A stretch of 64,000 nt of DNA from AWTP1-13 sp963832445 (GTDB lineage Bacteria > Pseudomonadota > Alphaproteobacteria > Rhizobiales > Hyphomicrobiaceae). The notes below the pieces were generated by a model, which saw only the letters and a program-made list of their open reading frames with translations, had not been told where the DNA came from and did not search any database. The position numbers and the translations under genes are program-made. Of this stretch, positions 36,821-45,408 are shown piece after piece; positions within the stretch are counted from its first letter, which is position 1; every line of letters begins with the position of its first letter. The DNA is taken from NCBI GenBank assembly GCA_963832445.1, contig CAWHUM010000010.1, positions 124,001 through 188,000 on the forward strand, in the 5' to 3' direction.

Positions 36821-37333
36821 TCATTCCTCCCCTGTGGGTGCAGGAGCGCCCTCGGCATCGCGCCGCGGTCGAGGTGGCCTGTCGCCCCCCTCCCGGTCGC
36901 GCCGGAAGCCGCCACCGCCGCCGCGATCGCCGCGGCCTCCGCCCCCGCGGAACCCGCCACGGTCGCCGCGGAAACCGCCGCCGCGATCACCGTCGCGCCG
37001 GTCGTCGCGATCGCTCTTGCGCATTTGGATAGAGGGCTCCGTTTCATGCGCATCGACCCGCACCGTCAGAAAGCGCAGGACGTCCGGCGAGAGCCCCATG
37101 CGCCGCTCCATCTCGGCCACTGCCGAGGGGGGGGCATCGATATTGAGCAGGCAGTAGTGGGCCTTGCGGTTCTTCTTCATCTTGAAGGCCAGGGGCTTGA
37201 CGCCCCAGTACTCGGATTTGCCGATCTTGCCACCGGCTTCGGTGATGACGTCGCTATATTCTTTCGTCAGCGCATCGACTTGCGCCTGTGAAATGTCCTG
37301 GCGTGCCAGGAAGACGTGCTCATAAAGGGGCAT
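36821..37333 (-). CDS. rpsF: 30S ribosomal protein S6 with a Gly/Arg-rich tail
   Basis: Partner of S18 in the 30S platform, 170 residues. The S6 core (about residues 1-100) begins MPLYEHVFLARQDIS and holds KKNRKAHYCLLNID. After residue 110 comes a tail of RGG and RGD-type repeats (FRGDRGGFRGGGG), a common extension in alphaproteobacteria that is absent in E. coli. The frame reaches upstream to 37510; ATG 37333 is supported by GAGGAAAGG and the S6 N-terminus. The leader contains strong RNA structure (see the leader entries). Confidence 0.96.
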   Translation of the reverse strand: MPLYEHVFLARQDISQAQVDALTKEYSDVITEAGGKIGKSEYWGVKPLAFKMKKNRKAHYCLLNIDAPPSAVAEMERRMGLSPDVLRFLTVRVDAHETEPSIQMRKSDRDDRRDGDRGGGFRGDRGGFRGGGGRGDRGGGGGFRRDREGGDRPPRPRRDAEGAPAPTGEE

Positions 37334-37373
37334 GTTGTGCCTTTCCTCGAGTGTGCGCTCCGGCGCAAAGCCC

Positions 37374-37416
37374 CTTTTGGGCCCGGCGCAGCTGACTGCG
37401 CGGAAAGGCCCAAAGG
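37374..37416 (-). promoter_or_regulatory. Candidate S6:S18-binding leader hairpin of rpsF
   Basis: On the minus strand, about 40 bases before the rpsF ATG, TTTGGGCC (37407-37414) pairs with GGCCCAAA (37376-37383). Within it GCGCAG (37396-37401) pairs with CTGCGC (37386-37391) around TCAG. The stems are joined by an asymmetric internal loop: TTTCC on the 5' side and CG on the 3' side, reading CCG with the preceding C. A hairpin with CCG in a bulge before rpsF is the hallmark of the S6:S18 autoregulatory motif. Agreement in place and shape is seen; identity with the motif is inference. Confidence 0.55.
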
Positions 37417-37436
37417 ACCCGAAAGAGCGGAGACAC

Positions 37437-37480
37437 CGGGAACGGGCGCTTGCGCCCCCATCCGTAGGGGATGGTTCCCG
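37437..37480. other. Perfect three-way-junction inverted repeat in the rpsF-fabD spacer
   Basis: CGGGAAC (37437-37443) pairs with GTTCCCG (37474-37480). Enclosed are two further stems: GGGCG/CGCCC with CTTG loop (37444-37457) and CATCC/GGATG with a five-base loop (37459-37473). Together they make a cloverleaf-like fold on either strand, about 105 bases before rpsF and 220 bases before fabD. No T tail follows on either side. Role unknown; it could belong to a long rpsF leader. Confidence 0.6.
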
Positions 37481-37702
37481 TTCAGCCTCCAACCGGAACG
37501 GCGATGGCACGGAGTTATACGCAGTTTACCGGGCTCAGCAAGGCAAAATCGATGAGCCAAGCCCCTATGCCTCGCCCGGGGCGCGCTACCGCGCACGCGC
37601 CGGGAAAAGGGCCGCCCGAGCCTGGTCCCGCACCGCGCCTGCTTGACAGAGCGACCCGCACTGTGGCTAAGGCCGCGTAAATCCACCACGTGAACGCGGG
37701 CG

Positions 37703-38650
37703 ATGACCATCGCATTCGTCTTTCCTGGGCAGGGCAGCCAGGCCGTCGGCATGGGGGCGGAGCTTGCCAGGGCGCATACCAGCGCGCGTGCGGTGTTCGA
37801 AGAAGTCGACGCCGCCCTTGGCCAGAAGCTTTCCGATGTCATGTTCACCGGCCCGCTCGAGACGCTGACGCTGACCGAGAATGCCCAGCCGGCCCTGATG
37901 GCCGTATCGATGGCCGTGATGCGTGTGCTCGAGGCCGAGCACCGCTTCGAGCTCGCGCGCAAGGTCAAGTTTGTGGCGGGTCACTCGCTTGGCGAGTATT
38001 CGGCGCTTGCTGCCGCGGGCGCCCTTTCGATCGGCGACGCGGCGCGCCTGCTCAAGACCCGCGGGCAGGCCATGCAGAAAGCCGTCCCCGTAGGTCACGG
38101 TGCAATGGCGGCTCTGTTGGGCGTCGGCAAGGACGTTGCCGAGAAACTTTCTGCCGAGGCGGCGCAAGGTGAGGTCTGCCAGCTCGCCAACGACAACGAG
38201 CCCACGCAGGCCGTCATCTCGGGCAGCAAGAGCGCAATCGACCGCGCCGGGCAGCTGGCCAAGGCGCATGGCGTGCGCCGCTTCATGCCTCTCAACGTCA
38301 GCGCACCGTTTCACTGTGCGTTGATGCAGCCCGCGGCGGACGTGATGGCGGAAGCTTTGGCGCGCGTCGAGATGAAGGCGCCTGCGGTACCGCTGATTGC
38401 CAACGTTCTGGCTGCACCGATCTCGGATCCGGCCGAGATCAAGCGGCGCCTTGTCGAACAGGTCACCGGAACCGTGCGCTGGCGTGAAAGCATCGCAGCC
38501 ATGGCAGACCTCGGCGTCACCAGCATCTACGAGATCGGCGCTGGCAAGGTGCTGGCAGGCTTGGCGAAGCGCATCGTGCCGTCCTTGAATGCCACTTCCG
38601 TTGGATCGCCGCAGGACATTGCCGCGGCGCTAGCTTCGCTCACGCCATAG
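37703..38650 (+). CDS. fabD: Malonyl-CoA:ACP transacylase
   Basis: Loads malonyl groups onto ACP for fatty-acid synthesis, 315 residues. The catalytic Ser95 lies in GHSLGE. FPGQGSQAVGMG opens the protein, and the second catalytic residue His is in SAPFHCALM. Family length. Nine bases separate its stop from fabG, so the two are co-transcribed. It starts a fab group and is divergent from rpsF. Confidence 0.96.
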   Translation: MTIAFVFPGQGSQAVGMGAELARAHTSARAVFEEVDAALGQKLSDVMFTGPLETLTLTENAQPALMAVSMAVMRVLEAEHRFELARKVKFVAGHSLGEYSALAAAGALSIGDAARLLKTRGQAMQKAVPVGHGAMAALLGVGKDVAEKLSAEAAQGEVCQLANDNEPTQAVISGSKSAIDRAGQLAKAHGVRRFMPLNVSAPFHCALMQPAADVMAEALARVEMKAPAVPLIANVLAAPISDPAEIKRRLVEQVTGTVRWRESIAAMADLGVTSIYEIGAGKVLAGLAKRIVPSLNATSVGSPQDIAAALASLTP

Positions 38651-38658
38651 GGGACATC

Positions 38659-39402
38659 ATGTTCGAGTTGACCGACAGGACCGCGCTTGTCACGGGTGCC
38701 ACGGGCGGAATCGGCGGCGCTATCGCTCGCGCGCTGCATGGCCAGGGCGCTACGGTTGCCGTCTCGGGGCGGCAGAAGGACAAGCTCGACAGGCTCGCCA
38801 CCGAGCTTCGCGATCGCGTGCATGTTCTGCCCTGCGATCTCGCCGACAAGTCGCAGGTGGCCAAGCTCGTCGATGAGGCGATCGCCAAGCTGGGCCGGCT
38901 CGACATCATCGTCAACAACGCGGGGCTCACGCGGGACAACCTGTTCATGGTGATGAAAGATGAGCAATGGGACGAGGTCATCGCGGTCAACCTCACCTCC
39001 ACGTTCATGCTGATGCGTGCGGCGGCCCGGGCGATGATGCGAGCCAAGACCGGCTACGGCCGAATCATCAACCTCTCTTCAGTGAGCGGAATCGTCGGCA
39101 ACCCGGGACAGGGGAACTATGCCGCTTCCAAAGCCGGCATGATCGGTATGTCCAAGTCGCTCGCTCGGGAGGTGGCGACGCGCGGCATCACCGTCAACTG
39201 CATCGCTCCCGGTTTCATCTCGACGCCCATGACCGACGTGCTCAACGAAAAGCAGGTCGCCACCATCAAGGAGGCCATACCGGCACAGAAGTTTGGCACT
39301 CCCGCCGACATAGCTGCCGCGTGCGTCTATTTGGCCTCGCCGGAAGCCAGCTACGTCACGGGCCAGACGTTGCACGTGAACGGTGGTATGGTGATGATCT
39401 GA
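38659..39402 (+). CDS. fabG: 3-oxoacyl-[ACP] reductase
   Basis: NADPH-dependent reductase of the fatty-acid elongation cycle, 247 residues. The cofactor motif TGATGGIG is at 12-19. The active site is Ser141, Tyr154 and Lys158 (NYAASK), with NNAG at 86-89. The C-terminus (TLHVNGGMVMI) is typical of FabG. Start ATG follows GGGG and GA-rich sequence. Confidence 0.96.
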   Translation: MFELTDRTALVTGATGGIGGAIARALHGQGATVAVSGRQKDKLDRLATELRDRVHVLPCDLADKSQVAKLVDEAIAKLGRLDIIVNNAGLTRDNLFMVMKDEQWDEVIAVNLTSTFMLMRAAARAMMRAKTGYGRIINLSSVSGIVGNPGQGNYAASKAGMIGMSKSLAREVATRGITVNCIAPGFISTPMTDVLNEKQVATIKEAIPAQKFGTPADIAAACVYLASPEASYVTGQTLHVNGGMVMI

Positions 39403-39649
39403 TTGTAAAAACAGGGCCCTTGCGGGGCTGAATGCGAACGCTTCGAGTGCTAGTCAAGGTAGATGAAGTATGTTAACGAGCCCCCTGATTTCTGCGCCTA
39501 ACCTGAGGAAAACAAGGGTACTAGGGGTGTGCATCCCTGCCGTGGCGGCTAATGCTAGCGACGAGCTTCGGGCTCCATCCCAATGGGTTTGACGCAAACA
39601 GCAGCAAATTGGATCACACTACGGACAGGCTAGGCGAGGATAGAGACCG

Positions 39650-39910
39650 ATGAGCGACGTCGCAGAGCGCGTGAAGAAGATCGTGGTCGAGCACCTAGGG
39701 GTGGAGGCCGACAAGGTTACCGACAACGCCAGCTTCATCGACGACTTGGGCGCCGACAGCCTGGATACCGTCGAGCTGGTGATGGCTTTCGAAGAGGAGT
39801 TCGGCTGCGAGATCCCCGACGATGCCGCCGAGCAAATCCAGACGGTCGGGGACGCCGTCAAGTTCCTCGAAGAGCACGCGAGCGCCGCGGGAACCCCGCC
39901 AGCATCCTGA
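39650..39910 (+). CDS. acpP: Acyl carrier protein
   Basis: Carrier of growing fatty-acyl chains, 86 residues. The phosphopantetheine Ser37 is in GADSLDTVELVMAFEEEFG, and the acidic helix II follows. The protein has a short C-terminal extension compared with E. coli ACP. A spacer of nearly 250 bases separates it from fabG, probably with its own promoter since ACP is made in great excess. Confidence 0.97.
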   Translation: MSDVAERVKKIVVEHLGVEADKVTDNASFIDDLGADSLDTVELVMAFEEEFGCEIPDDAAEQIQTVGDAVKFLEEHASAAGTPPAS

Positions 39911-40016
39911 GTCCCTCGCGCGCCAGCTTGGTTCCAACCATCGCGCCGCCCTCCCGACCTGAGCTCAGGGCGTGCATTAAGCAACCTTGCGAGCGGCAGA
40001 CCTGAACGGACCGGAA

Positions 40017-41285
40017 ATGTTTCGCCGCGTTGTTGTCACTGGACTTGGTCTCGTGTCGCCGCTGGGTTGCGGCGTCGAGGCGAGCTGGTCGCGCTTGATC
40101 GAGGGAAGGAGCGGGGCGCGTCGGATCGAAGAATTCGACGTGAGCGATCTGGCGTGCCAGATCGGATGCTTCGTGCCCCGGGGCCCGTTATCCGACGGCA
40201 AGTTCGATCCGAACGATTGGATGGAGCCGAAAGAGCAGCGCAAGGTCGACGACTTCATCATCTTCGCCATGGGGGCCGCGGAGCAGGCCCTGAAAGATGC
40301 CGGCTGGAAGGCCGATACCCAGGAGAAGCAAGAGCGCACGGGGGTGCTGATCGGCTCGGGTATCGGCGGCCTGGAGGGCATTGCCGAGACATCGATCCTC
40401 CTGAAAGAGAAAGGCCCGCGCCGCGTCAGCCCGTTCTTCATTCCTGGACGCCTCATCAACCTGGCCTCCGGCTACGTATCCATCAGGCATGGCCTCAAGG
40501 GCCCAAACCACGCTGTCGTCACGGCATGCTCCACCGGCGCCCACGCCATCGGCGATGCGTCGCGGCTGATTGCGCTTGGCGATGCCGACGTCATGGTGGC
40601 CGGCGGCACGGAGAGCCCCATCTGCCGCCTGGCAGTTGCGGGTTTTGCGGCGTGCCGGGCGCTCTCCACCGGCTTCAACGACAAACCGACCAAGGCCTCG
40701 CGTCCCTACGACAAGGATCGCGACGGCTTCGTCATGGGTGAGGGCGCAGGCGTCGTGGTGCTCGAAAGCCTCGATCACGCCAAGGCGCGCGGGGCCCGCA
40801 TCTACGCTGAGGTCATCGGCTACGGGTTGTCCGGCGATGCCCATCACATTACGGCTCCGGCCGCGGACGGTGATGGGGCCTACCGCTGCATGCGCATGGC
40901 GCTAGCGCGGGCTGGTGTCGAGCCCAGCGACGTGGCCTACATCAATGCGCACGGCACCTCCACGCCGATGGGGGATGAGATCGAGCTCGCAGCCGTGGAG
41001 CGATTGTTCGGCAATGCCGCCGGCCAGCTCGCCATGTCGTCCACGAAATCTGCGACCGGCCATCTGTTGGGCGCCGCAGGAGCCGTGGAGGCTATCTTCT
41101 CCATTCTCGCCATCCGCGACAACCTCGCGCCGCCCACGCTCAATCTGGACAACCCCTCGGTATCGACCGTTATCGACCTCGTTCCGCACACTGCGAAAAA
41201 GCGTGAAATGAACACGGTTGTCTCCAATTCGTTTGGATTTGGCGGCACCAACGCTTCGCTCGTGCTACGCCGTCTGGCCGCTTGA
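40017..41285 (+). CDS. fabF: 3-oxoacyl-[ACP] synthase II
   Basis: Condensing enzyme that extends acyl-ACP, 422 residues. The catalytic Cys171 is in VTACSTGAHAIGD. The two catalytic histidines lie in NAHGTSTPMGD and in KSATGHLLGAAG. The frame opens at TTG 39987, but ATG 40017 begins MFRRVVVTGLGLVSPLG, the family N-terminus. It follows acpP by about 105 bases and is followed by mltG. Confidence 0.96.
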   Translation: MFRRVVVTGLGLVSPLGCGVEASWSRLIEGRSGARRIEEFDVSDLACQIGCFVPRGPLSDGKFDPNDWMEPKEQRKVDDFIIFAMGAAEQALKDAGWKADTQEKQERTGVLIGSGIGGLEGIAETSILLKEKGPRRVSPFFIPGRLINLASGYVSIRHGLKGPNHAVVTACSTGAHAIGDASRLIALGDADVMVAGGTESPICRLAVAGFAACRALSTGFNDKPTKASRPYDKDRDGFVMGEGAGVVVLESLDHAKARGARIYAEVIGYGLSGDAHHITAPAADGDGAYRCMRMALARAGVEPSDVAYINAHGTSTPMGDEIELAAVERLFGNAAGQLAMSSTKSATGHLLGAAGAVEAIFSILAIRDNLAPPTLNLDNPSVSTVIDLVPHTAKKREMNTVVSNSFGFGGTNASLVLRRLAA

Positions 41286-41468
41286 GACGCCGGCGCCGCC
41301 GCGCTTTGCCAGTTGCTCTATGACGAAGCCGCCGCAATCGCGGGCTTGCGCACAAATCGTCCTTTCGCCACATTTGCGGCCAAGCCTCGCGTGCATTGGG
41401 CAGCCGGTGAACGAGGGGCGCGGTCCTCAGCTAGTCGGGGCCGCCGCACACCGCAAGGAACGGACCAG

Positions 41469-42836
41469 ATGAGCAACCGCCGGCCGGCGGAACCGCACTA
41501 TAGCGGTCGTTCGACGGGCAGTTTCGCGCGCAGCCCCGCGGAGCGGTTGGAGCCGACCAGACCGGCCCGCCAGCGCCACCGATTTCGGCGGGAGCCGGGT
41601 TCTTCCCGGCCGGTTGTCCGCGTGCTCAGCGGATTGCTGACGCTTGTTCTGCTCGTGATGCTGCTCGCAGCGGGCGCAGCGGTGATGGTGCAGAGCCAAA
41701 TCAACGCGCCGGGTCCGCTTGCCCAAAGCAAGGTGCTCGTGGTGCCGAAGGGCGAAAGCAGCCACGAGATCGCGGCACGCCTGGAACGCGACGGCTTCGT
41801 TTCCGATCGGCGCCTCTTCATCGCGGGCTATCTCCTGGCGAAAGTATCAGGGTGGGGCGACAGCGCGCGGCCAGTGCAACTCAAGGCTGGCGAATACGTC
41901 ATCCCGCAGGCTTCGAGCGTGCGGCAGATCATCGATATCGTCTCCGAGGGTAAGACCATCACCTATAAAGTGACGATCCCGGAGGGGCTGACCAGCGAGC
42001 AGATCGTCGAGCGCCTGAGGGCGGACACCAGCCTCTCGGGCGAAATCGCCGAAGTGCCCTCGGAAGGCTCGCTGCTGCCCGAGACCTTCATTGTCCAGCG
42101 CGGGGCGCCCCGCCAGTCGGTCATCGAGAAGATGCAGGCGGAGTCGCGCAAGCTGGCGGAGAAACTGTGGGCGCAGCGCAAGAAGGATTTGCCGTTCAAG
42201 ACGTGGGAAGAGGCGCTGGTGCTGGCATCGATCGTGGAGAAAGAGACGGGGCGCAACGACGAGCGTGAACGCGTGGCGGCCGTGTTCGTCAATCGCCTCA
42301 AGCAGAAGATGCGGTTGCACTCCGATCCGACGATTCTCTACGGCATCGGCGGCGGCAAGACGGTATGGAACCGGCCCATTCTCAGAAGTGAGATCGCGCA
42401 GAAGTCAGCGCATAACACCTACCAGATCGATGGGTTGCCTCCGACGCCGATCTGCAACCCGGGCAAGGCCGCAATCGAAGCCGTGTTCAATCCGGCCGAC
42501 ACCAAGGACTTGTACTTCGTGGCAGACGGAAACGGCGGCCACGTGTTTTCCGAGACACTTAAGGATCACAACACGAACGTGCAGAAATGGCGGGCCTTCG
42601 AAAAGGAAATGAAGGCCAAGGCCGGCAGTCCCGCTCCGGCGGAAGATACGCCCACGACCGCCGCGCCCAAGCCGCGGGCGGCGATTCGCACACCGCCCGG
42701 CACGTCTGCCAACAAAGGCAAGGCCGCGGCTCCAGCCGAGCCAGCGCAGGCATCGCCACTGGCAGGCGGCAACAAGGATGGGTCCACTTGGGCACCAACG
42801 ACCCAGCCGGCCCAGTCGCCACCAATCAAGCGCTGA
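41469..42836 (+). CDS. mltG: Endolytic murein transglycosylase MltG
   Basis: Inner-membrane enzyme that cuts nascent peptidoglycan strands, 455 residues. A long basic and disordered N-terminus is followed by one transmembrane helix (about residues 55-75). The YceG domain contains the catalytic Glu in ASIVEKETG and the stretches RLKQKMRLHSDPTILYGIGG and DGLPPTPICNPG. The tail is Pro/Ala/Lys-rich. ATG 41469 follows AAGGA and is preferred to the upstream 41313, which would lie within the fabF tail. Place after fabF is typical in this order. Confidence 0.93.
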   Translation: MSNRRPAEPHYSGRSTGSFARSPAERLEPTRPARQRHRFRREPGSSRPVVRVLSGLLTLVLLVMLLAAGAAVMVQSQINAPGPLAQSKVLVVPKGESSHEIAARLERDGFVSDRRLFIAGYLLAKVSGWGDSARPVQLKAGEYVIPQASSVRQIIDIVSEGKTITYKVTIPEGLTSEQIVERLRADTSLSGEIAEVPSEGSLLPETFIVQRGAPRQSVIEKMQAESRKLAEKLWAQRKKDLPFKTWEEALVLASIVEKETGRNDERERVAAVFVNRLKQKMRLHSDPTILYGIGGGKTVWNRPILRSEIAQKSAHNTYQIDGLPPTPICNPGKAAIEAVFNPADTKDLYFVADGNGGHVFSETLKDHNTNVQKWRAFEKEMKAKAGSPAPAEDTPTTAAPKPRAAIRTPPGTSANKGKAAAPAEPAQASPLAGGNKDGSTWAPTTQPAQSPPIKR

Positions 42837-43000
42837 GCACGGCTCTACCCACCGTGGCCGTGCCCCAAGGTCACAGGCTGATCGCCTTGTTGGCTAGGTG
42901 AAGTGCGGCTAAGTTCGCGCGGAAACGCAGATTCTGCGTTAGTCGCGCTCCAGCCGGCGTTCTCGGCTCGACATCGATCCGCGCACCAGGCGACAGGCTC

Positions 43001-43888
43001 ATGGCCATCAAGAGCATGACAGGGTTCGCCCGCGCGGACGGGACCACGGGTCCGCTCGGCTGGCACTGGGAGTTGCGCTCCGTCAACGGGCGCGGACTCG
43101 ATATCAGGCTGCGGGTACCGCCGGGCTTCGAGAGCATGGAGGCGCACATCCGCGAAGCGGTCGGCCAGCGCATTGCGCGGGGCAATTTGACGGTCAGCCT
43201 GAACGTGAAGCGTGCGCACGGGCAGGTACAGATTCAGCTCAACGAAGCTGCGCTGAAGCAAGTCCTGCAGGCTCTCGACCGGCTCAAGGCGAGCGTGCCG
43301 GTTGGTCCCCCGAGCGCGGAAGCTCTGCTCAGCATCAAGGGCGTGCTGGAGCTGGTGGAGCCGGAAGAGAGCGAGGCGGAGACGCAGTCGCGAACGCAAG
43401 CGATGCTGGAAAGTCTGAGCCAGGCCATCGATGACCTCGTACGTGCGCGCGCGGAAGAAGGGCGCCGGTTGCAAGCGATCGTGCTCGACCAGCTGACAAC
43501 CATCGAAGGTTTGGTGGCAACCATCGAACGCTCACCCGCTCGATCGCCGGCAGCCGTCAAGCAGCGGCTCAAGGAACAGGTGGGCCGTTTGGTGGAGACT
43601 GGAACGTCGTTCGAAGAAACCCGCCTCTATCAGGAGGCCGTACTGCTGGCGACCCGCGCCGATACGGAGGAGGAGTTGAAGCGGCTTACCGCGCACATCG
43701 CAGCAGCCCGGCAGCTTCTGCAATCTCAGGAGCCCGCGGGGCGGCGCCTGGACTTTCTCGCTCAGGAATTCAATCGGGAGGCCAATACGATCTGCTCCAA
43801 GGCCAACGACGCAGATACAACGCGAGCCGGATTGGAGCTGAAGGCCCTCATCGACCAGATGCGCGAGCAGGTGCAGAACATTGAGTAG
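43001..43888 (+). CDS. yicC: YicC-family endoribonuclease-like protein
   Basis: Product of 295 residues. It starts with SMTGFARADG, the YicC signature, and holds the C-terminal DUF1732 region (EFNREANTICSKANDADTTR). YicC proteins are stress-linked ribonucleases in E. coli; the role here is inferred. It overlaps the gmk start by eight bases (TTG 43881 lies before the stop), the conserved yicC-gmk pairing. Confidence 0.94.
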   Translation: MAIKSMTGFARADGTTGPLGWHWELRSVNGRGLDIRLRVPPGFESMEAHIREAVGQRIARGNLTVSLNVKRAHGQVQIQLNEAALKQVLQALDRLKASVPVGPPSAEALLSIKGVLELVEPEESEAETQSRTQAMLESLSQAIDDLVRARAEEGRRLQAIVLDQLTTIEGLVATIERSPARSPAAVKQRLKEQVGRLVETGTSFEETRLYQEAVLLATRADTEEELKRLTAHIAAARQLLQSQEPAGRRLDFLAQEFNREANTICSKANDADTTRAGLELKALIDQMREQVQNIE

Positions 43889-44537
43889 AGCGAGCGGCAA
43901 AGACGCTGGGCGCATCCCCCGGCGAGGCCTGTTGCTGGTGCTGTCCTCGCCGTCGGGCGCGGGCAAGACCACGCTGGCACGACGCCTGCTGGAAGCCGAC
44001 AGCGGCATCCGCATGTCGGTGTCGGTTACTACGCGCAAGGCCAGGCGCGGCGAAGTGGACGGCGTCGACTACTTCTTCGTTGACAAGGCGGAGTTCGAGC
44101 GGCTCCAGCGCCGCCGTAAGCTGATCGAGTGGGCAGAAGTGTTCGGCCAGCACTACGGCACGCCGAAAACGCCGGTCATCGAAGCTCTGAAGTCGGGGCA
44201 CGACGTGCTGTTCGACATCGATTGGCAGGGTGCCCGACAGCTCAAGAAGCGCCTTCCCCGCGATGTGGTCCGTGTCTTCATTCTCCCGCCCGACGGCAAG
44301 ACGCTCGAACGCCGCCTCAAGGGGCGCAACCAGGACTCGGATGCCATCGTGGCGCAGCGCATGTCTGCGGCCGCAGCGGAGATCCAGCACTGGAACGAGT
44401 ACGACTACGTCATCGTCAACGCCGACGTCGAGCACAGTGCTGCCAGTTTGCGTTGCATCCTGACGGCGGAGCGCCTGAAGCGCGAGCGGCAATCCGGCCT
44501 CGGCGCCTTCGTCGCGGATGTGCTGGTCGCCCTCTAA
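43881..44537 (+). CDS. gmk: Guanylate kinase
   Basis: Phosphorylates GMP, 218 residues. P-loop SPSGAGKTT is at 23-31. SVSVTTRKARRGEVDGVDYFF holds the GMP-binding residues, and the LID and core sequences follow. The frame starts at TTG 43881 inside the end of yicC; no ATG gives the normal N-terminus. It ends within a few bases of the convergent rsmA. Confidence 0.95.
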   Translation: MSRASGKDAGRIPRRGLLLVLSSPSGAGKTTLARRLLEADSGIRMSVSVTTRKARRGEVDGVDYFFVDKAEFERLQRRRKLIEWAEVFGQHYGTPKTPVIEALKSGHDVLFDIDWQGARQLKKRLPRDVVRVFILPPDGKTLERRLKGRNQDSDAIVAQRMSAAAAEIQHWNEYDYVIVNADVEHSAASLRCILTAERLKRERQSGLGAFVADVLVAL

Positions 44538-44544
44538 CCAGAAA

Positions 44545-45408
44545 TCATCTGCCTGGCCACCGCTCCAGCGTGTAGGCTAAGCGCGCGAAGTCGCTCACCG
44601 AAAGCGCCTCACCTCGGAGAGTGGGCAAAAGCCCCGCCGCCGCAAGCAATGCTTCCGGATCGCCGACAAGCCCCTTGAGGCTCTGGCGCAGCATTTTTCG
44701 GCGCTGGCCGAAGGCGGCCGCCGTGAGCTTGGCCAGCGCTCTGGCCGAGCATTCGGGTTGTGGCCGTTCGACGGGCCTGAACTCGACGACAGCGGAAGCC
44801 ACAGCCGGAGGCGGCACGAACACCTCCGGCTTCAAGGCAAACAACAACCGAGGCTTTGTCCGCCACTGCGCCAACACGGAAAGGCGCCCATAGGCCTTGG
44901 TGCCGGGGCCAGCCACCACCCGCTCGGCCACCTCCTTCTGGAACATCAGTACCATCAGCCCGTACCAAGGAGGCCACGGCTCGGTCTCCAGCCAACCCGT
45001 GAGCAACAGGGTCGCCACGTTGTAGGGAAGATTGGCTGCAATGCTCGGCTTACCCTGCGCGCGCGATGCAAGCTTGGCCCAATCGGTCTCCATCGCATCG
45101 CCGAAATGAACATCGAGCCGGCCTGGATAGCGAGCGGCGATGGCTTCCAGTGCCGGGCGGCAGCGCTCATCGCGCTCAATGGCGATGACCCGCTCAGCGC
45201 CCTCGAGAAACAGCGCGCGGGTGAGCCCGCCAGGACCGGGGCCGACCTCGACCACCGTGCGGCCTGCCAGCGGCCCGGCTGCCCGCGCAATCCGGCGGGT
45301 GACGTTCAGATCGAGGATGAAATGCTGGCCGAGCGATTTGCGGGCGGACAACCCCAGGGCCCGCACGACCTCACCAAGCGGAGCGAGGCCGTCGGGACTT
45401 TGGCTCAT
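44545..45408 (-). CDS. rsmA: 16S rRNA (adenine1518/1519-N6) dimethyltransferase
   Basis: Methylates two adenines near the 3' end of 16S rRNA, 287 residues. SAM-binding TVVEVGPGPGGLTRALF is near residue 50, and the catalytic NLPYNVAT follows. KSLGQHFILD opens the protein. It overlaps pdxA by four bases (ATGA). Confidence 0.96.
   Translation of the reverse strand: MSQSPDGLAPLGEVVRALGLSARKSLGQHFILDLNVTRRIARAAGPLAGRTVVEVGPGPGGLTRALFLEGAERVIAIERDERCRPALEAIAARYPGRLDVHFGDAMETDWAKLASRAQGKPSIAANLPYNVATLLLTGWLETEPWPPWYGLMVLMFQKEVAERVVAGPGTKAYGRLSVLAQWRTKPRLLFALKPEVFVPPPAVASAVVEFRPVERPQPECSARALAKLTAAAFGQRRKMLRQSLKGLVGDPEALLAAAGLLPTLRGEALSVSDFARLAYTLERWPGR

Noticed and set aside
39410..39430. Hairpin after fabG as a terminator
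   Set aside because: The stem has an internal mismatch and no T tail on the plus strand.
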